Made by a program: the position numbers and the translations under genes
Source: Novosphingobium sp. 9U
GTDB taxonomy: Bacteria > Pseudomonadota > Alphaproteobacteria > Sphingomonadales > Sphingomonadaceae
Assembly (NCBI RefSeq): GCF_902506425.1
Contig: NZ_LR732539.1
Coordinates: 1 to 64,000 of the forward strand
DNA length: 64,000 nucleotides
Reading direction: 5' to 3'
In this document: positions 44,334 through 52,484 of the stretch, in pieces
How the letters are laid out: each line of letters begins with the position of its first letter
Position numbering within the stretch: the first letter of the stretch is position 1
Notes under the pieces: model-generated
What the model saw: only the letters and a program-made list of their open reading frames with translations
Databases searched by the model: none
What the model was told of the DNA's origin: nothing

Positions 44334-47300
44334 ATGGCTTTCGCGCAGTTCGTGCCCCTTCGGATCTTCTCCAGCTTCACCATGCTCGATGGCGCGATCG
44401 AGCCTAAGGCGATTGCCAAGCTGGCGAAGGAGCGCAAGTTCCCCGCGGTCGCTATCTGCGATCGCAATGGCCTGTACGGCTCGTCCGCCTTCGCTCCGGC
44501 TTGCAAAAGCTCTGGCGTTCAGCCGATCATCGGCACCTTCCTGGCAGTCGCTCGCGACGCGGCGCCCGACGCACCGATCGACTGGCTCGCGCTCTATGCC
44601 CAGAACGAAGCTGGGTGGAACAATCTGTGCCACCTGGTCAGCCGCGCTCACCTCGATCGTCCACTCGAACGTGATCCCCACGTCGCCTTCGAAGACCTCG
44701 AAGGCTATTCGGACGGCCTGATCTGTCTGACCGGAGCAGGGGAGGGGGCGCTCGCCCGGCTCTACGCTGATGGCCGCGATATCGCCGCAGGGCACATGTG
44801 CGACGCTCTTCAGCGCTTGTTCCCCGGTCGCCTGTACATCGAGATCGCGCGCAGCGGCGACCCGGTGGAGGACGCGTCGGAAGACGCGCTGGTCGATCTC
44901 GCGTATGCCCGGGACCTGCCGCTGGTGGCGACGAACCCTGCCCAGTACGCGGAGAAGCACTTCCACCCTGCGCACGACGCCTTGCTGTGCATCGCCAACT
45001 CGACCCACATCGACGCACCGGACCGGCCGCGTTCCTCGAACGAGCGCTGGGTCAAGCCGGCCGAGATGATGGCCGATCTCTTCGCGGACTTGCCGGAGGC
45101 GCTCGCCAACACGCTGGTCGTCGCGCAGCGGTGCGCCTTCGCGCCGCCCAAGCGCAAGCCGATCCTCCCGAGCTTGGCTGGCGACAAGGCCGGCGAAGAG
45201 CGCATGCTGGTGGACGATTCGCGCAAGGGTCTCGCCGGCCGCCTCGCGCTTTACTGGCCCGAGACGACGGCGGAGGAGCTCGATGCGGTGATGGCGCTGC
45301 CCGAAGCCGAGCGGCGCGACGCATGGCAGACTAGACTGCAACCGCAAGGTGTTGGGGAAGAGTTCCTGGAGTACGCCACCCGGCTCGATTTTGAGGCCGG
45401 AATCATCATCAAGATGGGCTTTCCCGGTTACTTCCTGATCGTCGCCGACTTCATCAAGTGGGCCAAGGACAACGGTATCCCGGTCGGGCCGGGCCGTGGT
45501 TCGGGTGCAGGCTCGGTAGTCGCCTGGGCGCTCACCATCACCGATCTCGATCCGCTCAAGCTCGGCCTGCTGTTCGAGCGCTTCCTGAACCCGGAACGCG
45601 TGTCGATGCCGGACTTCGACATCGACTTCTGCGAAACGCGGCGTGGCGAAGTGATCCGCTACGTCCAGGCTAAGTACGGCCATGACCACGTCGCGCAGAT
45701 CATCACCTTCGGCAAGATGAAGGCCCGCGCGGTGCTGCGCGACTGCGGGCGCATCCTGCAGATGAGCTACGGCCGGGTCGACTCGCTGTGCAAGATGGTG
45801 CCCAACCATCCGACCGACCCGTGGACGCTCGACCGCGCGGTGAACGGCGCCGCCGACTTCCGTCGTGAGTACGACAACGACAACGAGGTGAAGCGCCTCG
45901 TCGACTTGGCGCGCCTGCTCGAAGGCCTGCCGCGCAATTCCTCGACCCACGCGGCCGGTGTGGTGATCGGCGACCGTCCGTTGTCCAAGCTGGTACCGCT
46001 CTATCGCGACCCGCGCTCGGACATGCCGGTGACCCAGTTCGACATGAAGTATGTCGAAGACTCGGGCCTCATCAAGTTCGACTTCCTCGGCCTCAAAACC
46101 CTGTCGGTCCTGCGCAAAGCGACCGACCTGCTGGAGAAGCGCGGCATCCGCATCGACTTGTCGACGCTGCCCTGGGACGACGCCGGCGTCTACGAGCTGC
46201 TGAAACGCGGCGACACTGTCGGCGTGTTCCAGCTGGAATCGGAAGGCATGCGCCGCACGCTGGCGGCGGTGAAGCCGACCAACTTCGGCGACATCATCGC
46301 GCTCGTCTCGCTCTATCGGCCAGGTCCGATGGACAACATCCCGCTGTTCGGTCAGCGCAAGAACGGCCTGGCGCCGATCGAGTACCCGCACGACAAGCTC
46401 GCCGGCATCCTGGGCGAGACCTACGGCATCTTCGTCTATCAGGAGCAGGTGATGCAGGCTGCGCAGATCCTGGCGGGCTACTCGCTGGGCGACGCCGACT
46501 TGCTGCGCCGCGCGATGGGCAAGAAGGTTCAGGCCGAGATGGACGCGCAGCGCCAGCGCTTCGTCGATGGGTGCAAGGAACACTCTCAGATCGAAAAAGC
46601 CAAGGCGAACGAACTGTTCGACTTGATCGACAAGTTCGCCGGCTATGGCTTCAACAAGTCGCACGCGGCTGCTTACGCGCTGCTGGCGTATCACACGGCC
46701 TGGCTGAAGGCGCACTACCCGCACGAATTCTACGCCGCCTCGATGTGCTTCGACATGCACCAGTCGGAAAAGCTCGCGATCTTCGTCGACGACGCCCGCC
46801 GCAACGGGGTCGAACTCGCCGCTCCCGACATCAACATGTCCGAGGCCGAATTCACTGTCGAGGAAACGCCCGACAGCCACGCCGTCCGCTATGCTCTGGC
46901 GGGTATCCGCAACGTGGGCGAAAAGGCGATGGAGGCGATCGTCGCAGAACGCGAAGCGAACGGCAAGTTCGTCAGCCTGGACGACGTGTTCCGCCGCGCG
47001 CCTGCGGGCTCGATGAACCGACGCCAGCTGGAAAGCCTGGCCGCAGCGGGTGCCTTCGACGGGTTGGAGCCAAACCGCGCCAAGGTGCTCGCCAATGCCG
47101 ACACCCTGTTGGCCGAAGCCGACCGCGCCTCGCGCGAGCGGACCAGCAGCCAGCACGCCCTGTTCGGCGGCGACGAGCACGAGGAGCAGGGCTTGCGCCT
47201 TGTCGAGTGTGCGCCCTGGAACCGGATGGACCAGATGGCGAAGGAGCGCGAGAACTTCGGCTTCTACTTCGCAGCTCACCCGGTCGAGCAATGGCGCAAT

Positions 47301-47894
47301 GTTGCTTCGGCGAACGGCGCGCGCACGCATGCCAGCCTTGTCGCCGGCGGCGCCTCTGGCCGGGCCGGTGCGGCGATGGCGGTGCTCGTGGAGAACGTGC
47401 AGAAGCGCAAAACCCGCAAGGGCAAGGACTTCATCCTCGGCGATTTCTCCGACCAGTCCGGCCAGTTCAGCGCCTCCTGCTTCGAAGAAAGCTTGGTCGA
47501 CAGCTTCGTGAAGTGGGCGAAGGAGGGCACCTGCGTGCTGCTCACCGTCGAACTCGACAGTCCCAGCCCCGACGAGCCGCCGCGCGTCACCGTGCGCGGC
47601 GCGCGGCCGCTCTCTGAGCTGAAGGCCGATGCGCGCATGTGCCTGACGCTCGATGTCGAGACGGTGGAAGCGGTGCAGGAGCTGGCATTGTTGCTGCGCC
47701 CGGGTCTCAAGGGCTGCGGTGAGGTGATCGCCCGGCTGCACATCGACGAGCAGCAGGTCCAGGAAGTCCGGCTAGGGCGTGACTTCGCGCTCGATGGGGA
47801 TTTTGCCGATCAACTCGCCCAGGTGGCCGGGATCAGCGCAATCTCGATCAAGCCGGTCAAGGCTGGCGGGAGCCACTTGCGGCTGGTGGCGTGA
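44334..47894 (+). CDS. dnaE: DNA polymerase III alpha subunit
   Basis: The replicative polymerase subunit, 1186 residues from the ATG at 44334, near the usual 1160-1190. The N-terminal PHP domain begins FVPLRIFSSFTMLDGAIEPK, where the first metal-binding His of active PHP domains is replaced, as in many proteobacterial DnaE proteins. The polymerase core has GPGRGSGAGSVVAW and the catalytic MPDFDIDFCETRRGEV. The clamp-binding, helix-hairpin-helix (GFNKSHAAAYALLAYHTAWLKAHYP region) and C-terminal OB domain (RAGAAMAVLVENVQKRKTRKG) follow. The gene stands alone, convergent with era. Confidence 0.97.
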   Translation: MAFAQFVPLRIFSSFTMLDGAIEPKAIAKLAKERKFPAVAICDRNGLYGSSAFAPACKSSGVQPIIGTFLAVARDAAPDAPIDWLALYAQNEAGWNNLCHLVSRAHLDRPLERDPHVAFEDLEGYSDGLICLTGAGEGALARLYADGRDIAAGHMCDALQRLFPGRLYIEIARSGDPVEDASEDALVDLAYARDLPLVATNPAQYAEKHFHPAHDALLCIANSTHIDAPDRPRSSNERWVKPAEMMADLFADLPEALANTLVVAQRCAFAPPKRKPILPSLAGDKAGEERMLVDDSRKGLAGRLALYWPETTAEELDAVMALPEAERRDAWQTRLQPQGVGEEFLEYATRLDFEAGIIIKMGFPGYFLIVADFIKWAKDNGIPVGPGRGSGAGSVVAWALTITDLDPLKLGLLFERFLNPERVSMPDFDIDFCETRRGEVIRYVQAKYGHDHVAQIITFGKMKARAVLRDCGRILQMSYGRVDSLCKMVPNHPTDPWTLDRAVNGAADFRREYDNDNEVKRLVDLARLLEGLPRNSSTHAAGVVIGDRPLSKLVPLYRDPRSDMPVTQFDMKYVEDSGLIKFDFLGLKTLSVLRKATDLLEKRGIRIDLSTLPWDDAGVYELLKRGDTVGVFQLESEGMRRTLAAVKPTNFGDIIALVSLYRPGPMDNIPLFGQRKNGLAPIEYPHDKLAGILGETYGIFVYQEQVMQAAQILAGYSLGDADLLRRAMGKKVQAEMDAQRQRFVDGCKEHSQIEKAKANELFDLIDKFAGYGFNKSHAAAYALLAYHTAWLKAHYPHEFYAASMCFDMHQSEKLAIFVDDARRNGVELAAPDINMSEAEFTVEETPDSHAVRYALAGIRNVGEKAMEAIVAEREANGKFVSLDDVFRRAPAGSMNRRQLESLAAAGAFDGLEPNRAKVLANADTLLAEADRASRERTSSQHALFGGDEHEEQGLRLVECAPWNRMDQMAKERENFGFYFAAHPVEQWRNVASANGARTHASLVAGGASGRAGAAMAVLVENVQKRKTRKGKDFILGDFSDQSGQFSASCFEESLVDSFVKWAKEGTCVLLTVELDSPSPDEPPRVTVRGARPLSELKADARMCLTLDVETVEAVQELALLLRPGLKGCGEVIARLHIDEQQVQEVRLGRDFALDGDFADQLAQVAGISAISIKPVKAGGSHLRLVA

Positions 47895-47961
47895 ATTTGC
47901 CTATTTAAATCGCCTGCTGCCGTAGCGATCTACCGAAGCTTAATCGACCCCGATTGTCCGC

Positions 47962-48855
47962 TCACTTCACCCAGTCGAGCCCCAGTTCCTCGTAGAGGTC
48001 CTTGGCCTCGGCCCAGTTCTCCTCGACTTTGACGTGCAGGAACAAGTGGACCTTGTGGCCCAGGATGGTCGCGAGTTCGTTGCGTGCGGCCTCGCCGATC
48101 GCCTTGATCATCGCGCCCCGCTTGCCCAGCACGATCGCCTTCTGGCTGTCCCGCGCAACGACGATCTGCTGGCGAACTTCCACCGAACCGTCCTTGCGCG
48201 GCATGTAAGCCTCGGGGCGCACGGCGGTGTCGTAAGGCAGCTCGTCGTGGAGAAGGCGATAGACCTGCTCGCGGGTCACTTCGCAGGCAAGCAGGCGTTC
48301 GCTGGCGTCGGAGACCTGGTCCTCAGGGTAGTGCCAGGGACCTTCGGGCATGAGGCCGGCCAGGTGCGCCTTGAGTTCGGGCACGCCATCGCCGGTCAGC
48401 GCGGAGATGAAGAACACCTCCTCGAACGCGAGCTTGCCATTCAGGTCTTGCGCCAGCGCCAGTAGCGGCTCCTTGGCGGTCGCGTCGACCTTGTTGAGCA
48501 CCAGCAGCTTGCGCTCGGGCCGGTCTTTCAGCGTCTCGAGCAAAGGCTCGAGTTCGTGCCGGCGCTGCTTGACTGGGTCGACCACCAGCAGGATCGCGTC
48601 GGCCTCCTGCGCACCTTCCCAGGCGGCGGATACCATCGCCCGATCGAGCCGGCGCTTGGGAGCGAAGATGCCCGGCGTGTCGGCCAGGATGATCTGCACT
48701 TCGCCAGCCAGGGCGATGCCCAACAGGCGCGCGCGCGTGGTCTGCGCCTTGGCCGAAGTGATCGCCACCTTCTGCCCGACCATCGCGTTGACCAACGTGG
48801 ACTTGCCCGCATTGGGCGCGCCGATCACCGCGACCAGGCCGCATTTTTCCGTCAT
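47962..48855 (-). CDS. era: GTPase Era
   Basis: A 297-residue GTPase needed for 30S ribosome assembly and 16S rRNA maturation. The G motifs are G1 GAPNAGKST, G3 DTPG in ILADTPGIF and G4 NKVD. The C-terminal KH domain that binds the 3' end of 16S rRNA contains the segment VLGKRGAMIKAIGEAARNELATIL, followed by HLFLHVKVEENWA. It is downstream of lepB and rnc in the usual order, but the gap to rnc is widened to about 200 bases by a pair of inverted repeats. Confidence 0.96.
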   Translation of the reverse strand: MTEKCGLVAVIGAPNAGKSTLVNAMVGQKVAITSAKAQTTRARLLGIALAGEVQIILADTPGIFAPKRRLDRAMVSAAWEGAQEADAILLVVDPVKQRRHELEPLLETLKDRPERKLLVLNKVDATAKEPLLALAQDLNGKLAFEEVFFISALTGDGVPELKAHLAGLMPEGPWHYPEDQVSDASERLLACEVTREQVYRLLHDELPYDTAVRPEAYMPRKDGSVEVRQQIVVARDSQKAIVLGKRGAMIKAIGEAARNELATILGHKVHLFLHVKVEENWAEAKDLYEELGLDWVK

Positions 48856-48895
48856 GTACCAGTCTCCTCTTCCCCGACATGGAGGAAGGACAATC

Positions 48896-49028
48896 GTCAG
48901 CCTGAAGTTGTTTCAGGGTCTATCCGACCGCTTAGACCGAACGCTCCCGGTCACCAACCACGAAGCGGCAGGACGGCCAGAGCGCCAAGTCTGCGGCACG
49001 ATGGACCCTGAAACGAGTTCAGGGTGAC
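48896..49028. repeat. Inverted pair of 25-base dispersed repeats
   Basis: Two 25-base units lie at 48896-48920 and 49004-49028 in opposite orientation. Aligned as reverse complements they differ at three positions. Each is itself a dyad built on CCTGAA...TTCAGG (left) or CCCTGAA...TTCAGGG (right). They enclose 83 bases. This wording is frequent in sphingomonad intergenic DNA. They lie between rnc and era and may weaken coupling of the two genes. Confidence 0.65.
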
Positions 49029-49062
49029 GAGGGATGGGTTGAAAGGGTGGGTGCTGAGGACA

Positions 49063-49743
49063 TCACCCGAATCTGCGCATGAATTCTTCGGCAGCCTGCG
49101 TTTCGGCATCCTGCTTGCTGTTCGCCGTCGCCTGCGCCTCGCCGACGCCGTGGACCGATACTGCGACTGTGAACCGAGCTGCATGATCCGGACCCGAGCG
49201 GTCGAGCAGCTTGTATTCGGGCGCGCGGCGGCGGTTGCCCGCGGCCCATTCCTGCAGCGCCGACTTGGGATGCTTACGGCTGCCCGTCTTGCCGAGCACC
49301 GGCTCTTCCCAGAGCTGGCGCACCATGGCCCTAGACGCCTCGAAACCGTGCTCCAGGAAGCATGCCCCGATCAGCGCTTCCATGACGTCGCCCAGGATGT
49401 TGTCGCTGTCCTGGCCGCCATCGTCGCGCGCCTGCTTGCCCAGCCGAATGTGCGGCGCAAGCTCGATGCTGCGCGCGATGGTGGCGCAAGTCGCGCGGCT
49501 GACGAGCGCGTTGAGACGTTGGGACAGCTTGCCTTCCGGACCGTCCCCGCGCTCGTACAGCCAATCGGCGATCGACAGGCCCAGCACGCGATCGCCCAGA
49601 AACTCCAGCCGCTCGTAGTTGCGCTTGTCGGCGGTGCTCGCGTGAGTCAGCGCCTCCTCCCATAGGGCGGAATCGCGAGGCGCTACGCCCGCATGCTCGG
49701 CCAAGAATCGGATGGTCTCGGGTGAGAGCGTCACGCCCGCCAT
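49063..49743 (-). CDS. rnc: Ribonuclease III
   Basis: A 226-residue endonuclease that cleaves double-stranded RNA, including rRNA precursors. The RNase III signature is NYERLEFLGDRVLGL, with catalytic Asp and Glu residues, and the second acidic site is in SDNILGDVMEALIGA. The C-terminal dsRNA-binding domain begins PKSALQEWAAGNRRRAPEYKLLDRSG and ends ANSKQDAETQAAEEFMRRFG. It sits between lepB (49 bases upstream) and era, as in many proteobacteria. Confidence 0.96.
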   Translation of the reverse strand: MAGVTLSPETIRFLAEHAGVAPRDSALWEEALTHASTADKRNYERLEFLGDRVLGLSIADWLYERGDGPEGKLSQRLNALVSRATCATIARSIELAPHIRLGKQARDDGGQDSDNILGDVMEALIGACFLEHGFEASRAMVRQLWEEPVLGKTGSRKHPKSALQEWAAGNRRRAPEYKLLDRSGPDHAARFTVAVSVHGVGEAQATANSKQDAETQAAEEFMRRFG

Positions 49744-49792
49744 CCCGCTTTCGTGCTGAGCGAAGAAGCGGATGGACGCACTGAGGGGATAC

Positions 49793-50689
49793 TCAGAACG
49801 TCCCGCCGATCCGGCTCCAGCGCGCGGCGGTGAACCAGGTCCAGGGCTTGATCCATTCTGCGCCGCCGTCGGTGGAGAACATCATCACCGACGCCTTGCC
49901 GACCAGGTTCGCCTGCGGGACGATGCCGATGCCTTCGCCCTCGATTGCCGGGAAGCGGCTGTCGAGCGAGTTGTCGCGGTTGTCACCCATCAGGAACAGG
50001 TGCCCCGCGGGAACCTTGAACACCTGGGTATCGTCCTGCGGCTGCGTGCCGAGGTCGAGCACGTTGTAGCTCTTGCCTTCGGGCAGCGTCTCGCGGAACT
50101 GCGGGTAAGAGCACGCCATGCTGCCATCGGGCGTCTGCGTCTCGAACTCGATCGCATAGCAACGCGTGTTGGGCGTCAGCGGCAGGATGAAGTTGCCGAC
50201 CCGCTGCTTTGGCACGGCTTTGCCGTTCAGGAACACTTGGCCGCCGCGCACCTGGACGGTATCGCCCGGCAGGCCGATCACCCGCTTGATGTAGTCGACG
50301 TCGTTGCCCGGAGGCGCCTTGAAGATGACCACGTCGCCACGGTCCGGCTGACTCGCGAAGATGCGGCCCGGGATCAGCGGCAGGCTGAAGGGCAGCGAAT
50401 ACTTGGAGTAGCCGTACGACCACTTGGACGCGAGCAGGTAGTCGCCGTTCAGCAGGCGCGGCAGCATCGACTCGCTCGGAATGTTGAACGGCGAGAAGAT
50501 GAAGCTGCGGAACACCACCACCAGCACCACCAACTTGAACAGGAAAACGAAGAAGTTCTCCTGCTTTTCCTCCTGCTTGGGAGGCGCCGCCGGTGCACCG
50601 ACAGGCTGGGCGCCGAGGGGCTGCCCAATAAGCTGATCATCGGCGAGGTTGTGCGTGTCGGTCATCAAGCTGTCCATGTTGCTCGCCAT
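49793..50689 (-). CDS. lepB: Signal peptidase I
   Basis: Cleaves signal peptides from exported proteins at the outer face of the inner membrane. The product is 298 residues from the ATG at 50687-50689; later ATGs at 50677 and 50665 are possible. One membrane helix (FFVFLFKLVVLVVVFRSFIF) precedes the catalytic Ser in FNIPSESMLPRLLNGD. The catalytic Lys is in GNDVDYIKRVIGLPGD and the last box is GHLFLMGDNRDNSLDSR. The family's usual S-K dyad is thus complete. It heads the lepB-rnc-era cluster. Confidence 0.95.
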   Translation of the reverse strand: MASNMDSLMTDTHNLADDQLIGQPLGAQPVGAPAAPPKQEEKQENFFVFLFKLVVLVVVFRSFIFSPFNIPSESMLPRLLNGDYLLASKWSYGYSKYSLPFSLPLIPGRIFASQPDRGDVVIFKAPPGNDVDYIKRVIGLPGDTVQVRGGQVFLNGKAVPKQRVGNFILPLTPNTRCYAIEFETQTPDGSMACSYPQFRETLPEGKSYNVLDLGTQPQDDTQVFKVPAGHLFLMGDNRDNSLDSRFPAIEGEGIGIVPQANLVGKASVMMFSTDGGAEWIKPWTWFTAARWSRIGGTF

Positions 50690-50833
50690 GGCTCCCGTCA
50701 AGCGGCGTGCGCGGGGGAACAGCACCATGGTGGTGCCGATCTCGCACAAGATCTACCTTGGCCCTCGCAGGTGCAACAGGCATAAGGCGGCGCGATTGCG
50801 GGGCAGCGTGTCTGGCTAAGAGTGGGGAATGGC

Positions 50834-52351
50834 ATGAGCGAGGCTACGGGTTCTGTGTGGAAGACGTTGGCGGATCTGCCGAAGCCCACGCTGGCACAGC
50901 TCTTCGCCGAAGATCCCGCGCGTCTCGACAAACTGGCGACACGCTTCGACCTTGGTGAACAGGGCATCCGTTTCGATTGGTCCAAGACCCACCTGGATGA
51001 CGCGCACATCGCCGCGTTCGAGAAGCTTGCGCAGGCCGCCGATTTCGATGCGCATCGCCAGGCGCTGTTCACCGGAGAGATCGTCAACCCGACCGAAGGA
51101 CGCGCGGCCGAGCACACGGCGCAACGCGGCGTCGGCAAGGACGAGAGCGTCGCGCTGGCGCGCGGCTACCACTCGCGCATGGCCGCCGTCGTCGAGGCGA
51201 TCCACCAGGGCGCGATGGGCGAGGTGCGGCACCTGATCCACATCGGCATCGGCGGTTCGGCGCTAGGCCCGGCGCTGGCCGTTTCGGCTCTGGCGCGCGA
51301 TGGGGCGCTGGTCGACGTGCATGTCGTCTCCAACATCGACGGCAATGCTCTCGAAGCGGCATTCGATGGCTGCGATCCGGCGACGACTATGCTGGCGATC
51401 GCGTCCAAGACGTTCACCACCACTGAGACCATGGTCAATGCCGCCAGCGCGATCGAGTGGCTGCAGGAGAATGGCGTCATCGATCCCTACGGCAGGGTCG
51501 TCGCGCTGACGGCTTCGCCGGAAAAGGCCGTGGAGTGGGGCGTGGACGAGACCCGCATTCTGCCGTTCTCCGAGAGCGTTGGCGGGCGCTATTCGCTGTG
51601 GTCGTCGATCGGGTTCCCCGTCGCCATGGCCTTGGGCTGGCCCGACTTCGCCGAGATGTTGGAAGGCGCCGCAATGGTCGACCGCCACTTCCGCGACACC
51701 GATGGCGCCGCCAACCTGCCGCTTCGCGCGGCTTTCGCCGATCAGTACTACACTCGTCTGCGGGGCTGCCAGACGCGTGGGGTGTTCGCCTACGACGAGC
51801 GGCTGACGCTGCTGCCCGACTATCTGCAGCAGCTGGAGATGGAATCCAACGGCAAGTCGGTGAAGGCGGACGGCTCTCCAGTCGACGGTCCGACCGCGCC
51901 GATCACCTGGGGCGGGGTGGGTACCGATGCGCAGCATGCGGTGTTCCAGCTGTTGCACCAGGGGACCAACCTAGTGCCGGTGGACTTCATCGCCGCGATC
52001 GTGCCGGGCCATGACCTGGACCCGGCGCACCATCGCATCCTGCTGTCCAACTGCTTCGCGCAAGGGGCGGCGCTGATGGCGGGCAAGCCGAGCGAGGATC
52101 CGGCGCGCGCCTATCCGGGCGACCGGCCATCGGCGACGATCCTGCTCGACGAGGTGTCGCCCGCCAGCTTCGGCGCGCTGATCGCGTTCCATGAGCATCG
52201 CACGTTCGCCAATGCCGTGCTGATGGGGATCAACCCCTTCGACCAGTTCGGCGTCGAGCTGGGCAAGGAAATCGCCAAGCAGATCGAGAAGGGGGGCACG
52301 ACCTTCGATCCATCGACCGAGGCATTGCTGGAGTTGGCCGGGATCGCCTGA
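50834..52351 (+). CDS. pgi: Glucose-6-phosphate isomerase
   Basis: A 505-residue cytosolic enzyme interconverting glucose 6-phosphate and fructose 6-phosphate. The ATG at 50834 has GGGGA six bases upstream; a GTG four codons earlier is less likely. Visible motifs are HIGIGGSALGP, ASKTFTTTETMVNA, the PGI signature region GGRYSLWSSIGFPVAMALG and the C-terminal FDQFGVELGKEIAKQIE. The protein is slightly shorter than the E. coli enzyme (549). It is divergent from lepB with about 145 bases between them and ends before the autotransporter protease gene. Confidence 0.96.
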   Translation: MSEATGSVWKTLADLPKPTLAQLFAEDPARLDKLATRFDLGEQGIRFDWSKTHLDDAHIAAFEKLAQAADFDAHRQALFTGEIVNPTEGRAAEHTAQRGVGKDESVALARGYHSRMAAVVEAIHQGAMGEVRHLIHIGIGGSALGPALAVSALARDGALVDVHVVSNIDGNALEAAFDGCDPATTMLAIASKTFTTTETMVNAASAIEWLQENGVIDPYGRVVALTASPEKAVEWGVDETRILPFSESVGGRYSLWSSIGFPVAMALGWPDFAEMLEGAAMVDRHFRDTDGAANLPLRAAFADQYYTRLRGCQTRGVFAYDERLTLLPDYLQQLEMESNGKSVKADGSPVDGPTAPITWGGVGTDAQHAVFQLLHQGTNLVPVDFIAAIVPGHDLDPAHHRILLSNCFAQGAALMAGKPSEDPARAYPGDRPSATILLDEVSPASFGALIAFHEHRTFANAVLMGINPFDQFGVELGKEIAKQIEKGGTTFDPSTEALLELAGIA

Positions 52352-52484
52352 GTCGATCCGCCGGATCTGCACCGTTCCTTCACCAAGTCACTGTATCTAC
52401 GCGTAGAACGGCGCCAAGCGGGGCTCAACCATAAACCGATAGATCCCTGTTCAGTCGCTCAGCAGCTTCGAGACATTGGGTTCT

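Noticed and set aside
43671-47741. A 1356-codon open frame on the minus strand across dnaE
   Set aside because: It is a mirror of the dnaE coding frame in G+C-rich DNA. Its translation is rich in Arg, His, Val and Gln without any domain, while the plus strand gives a complete DnaE.
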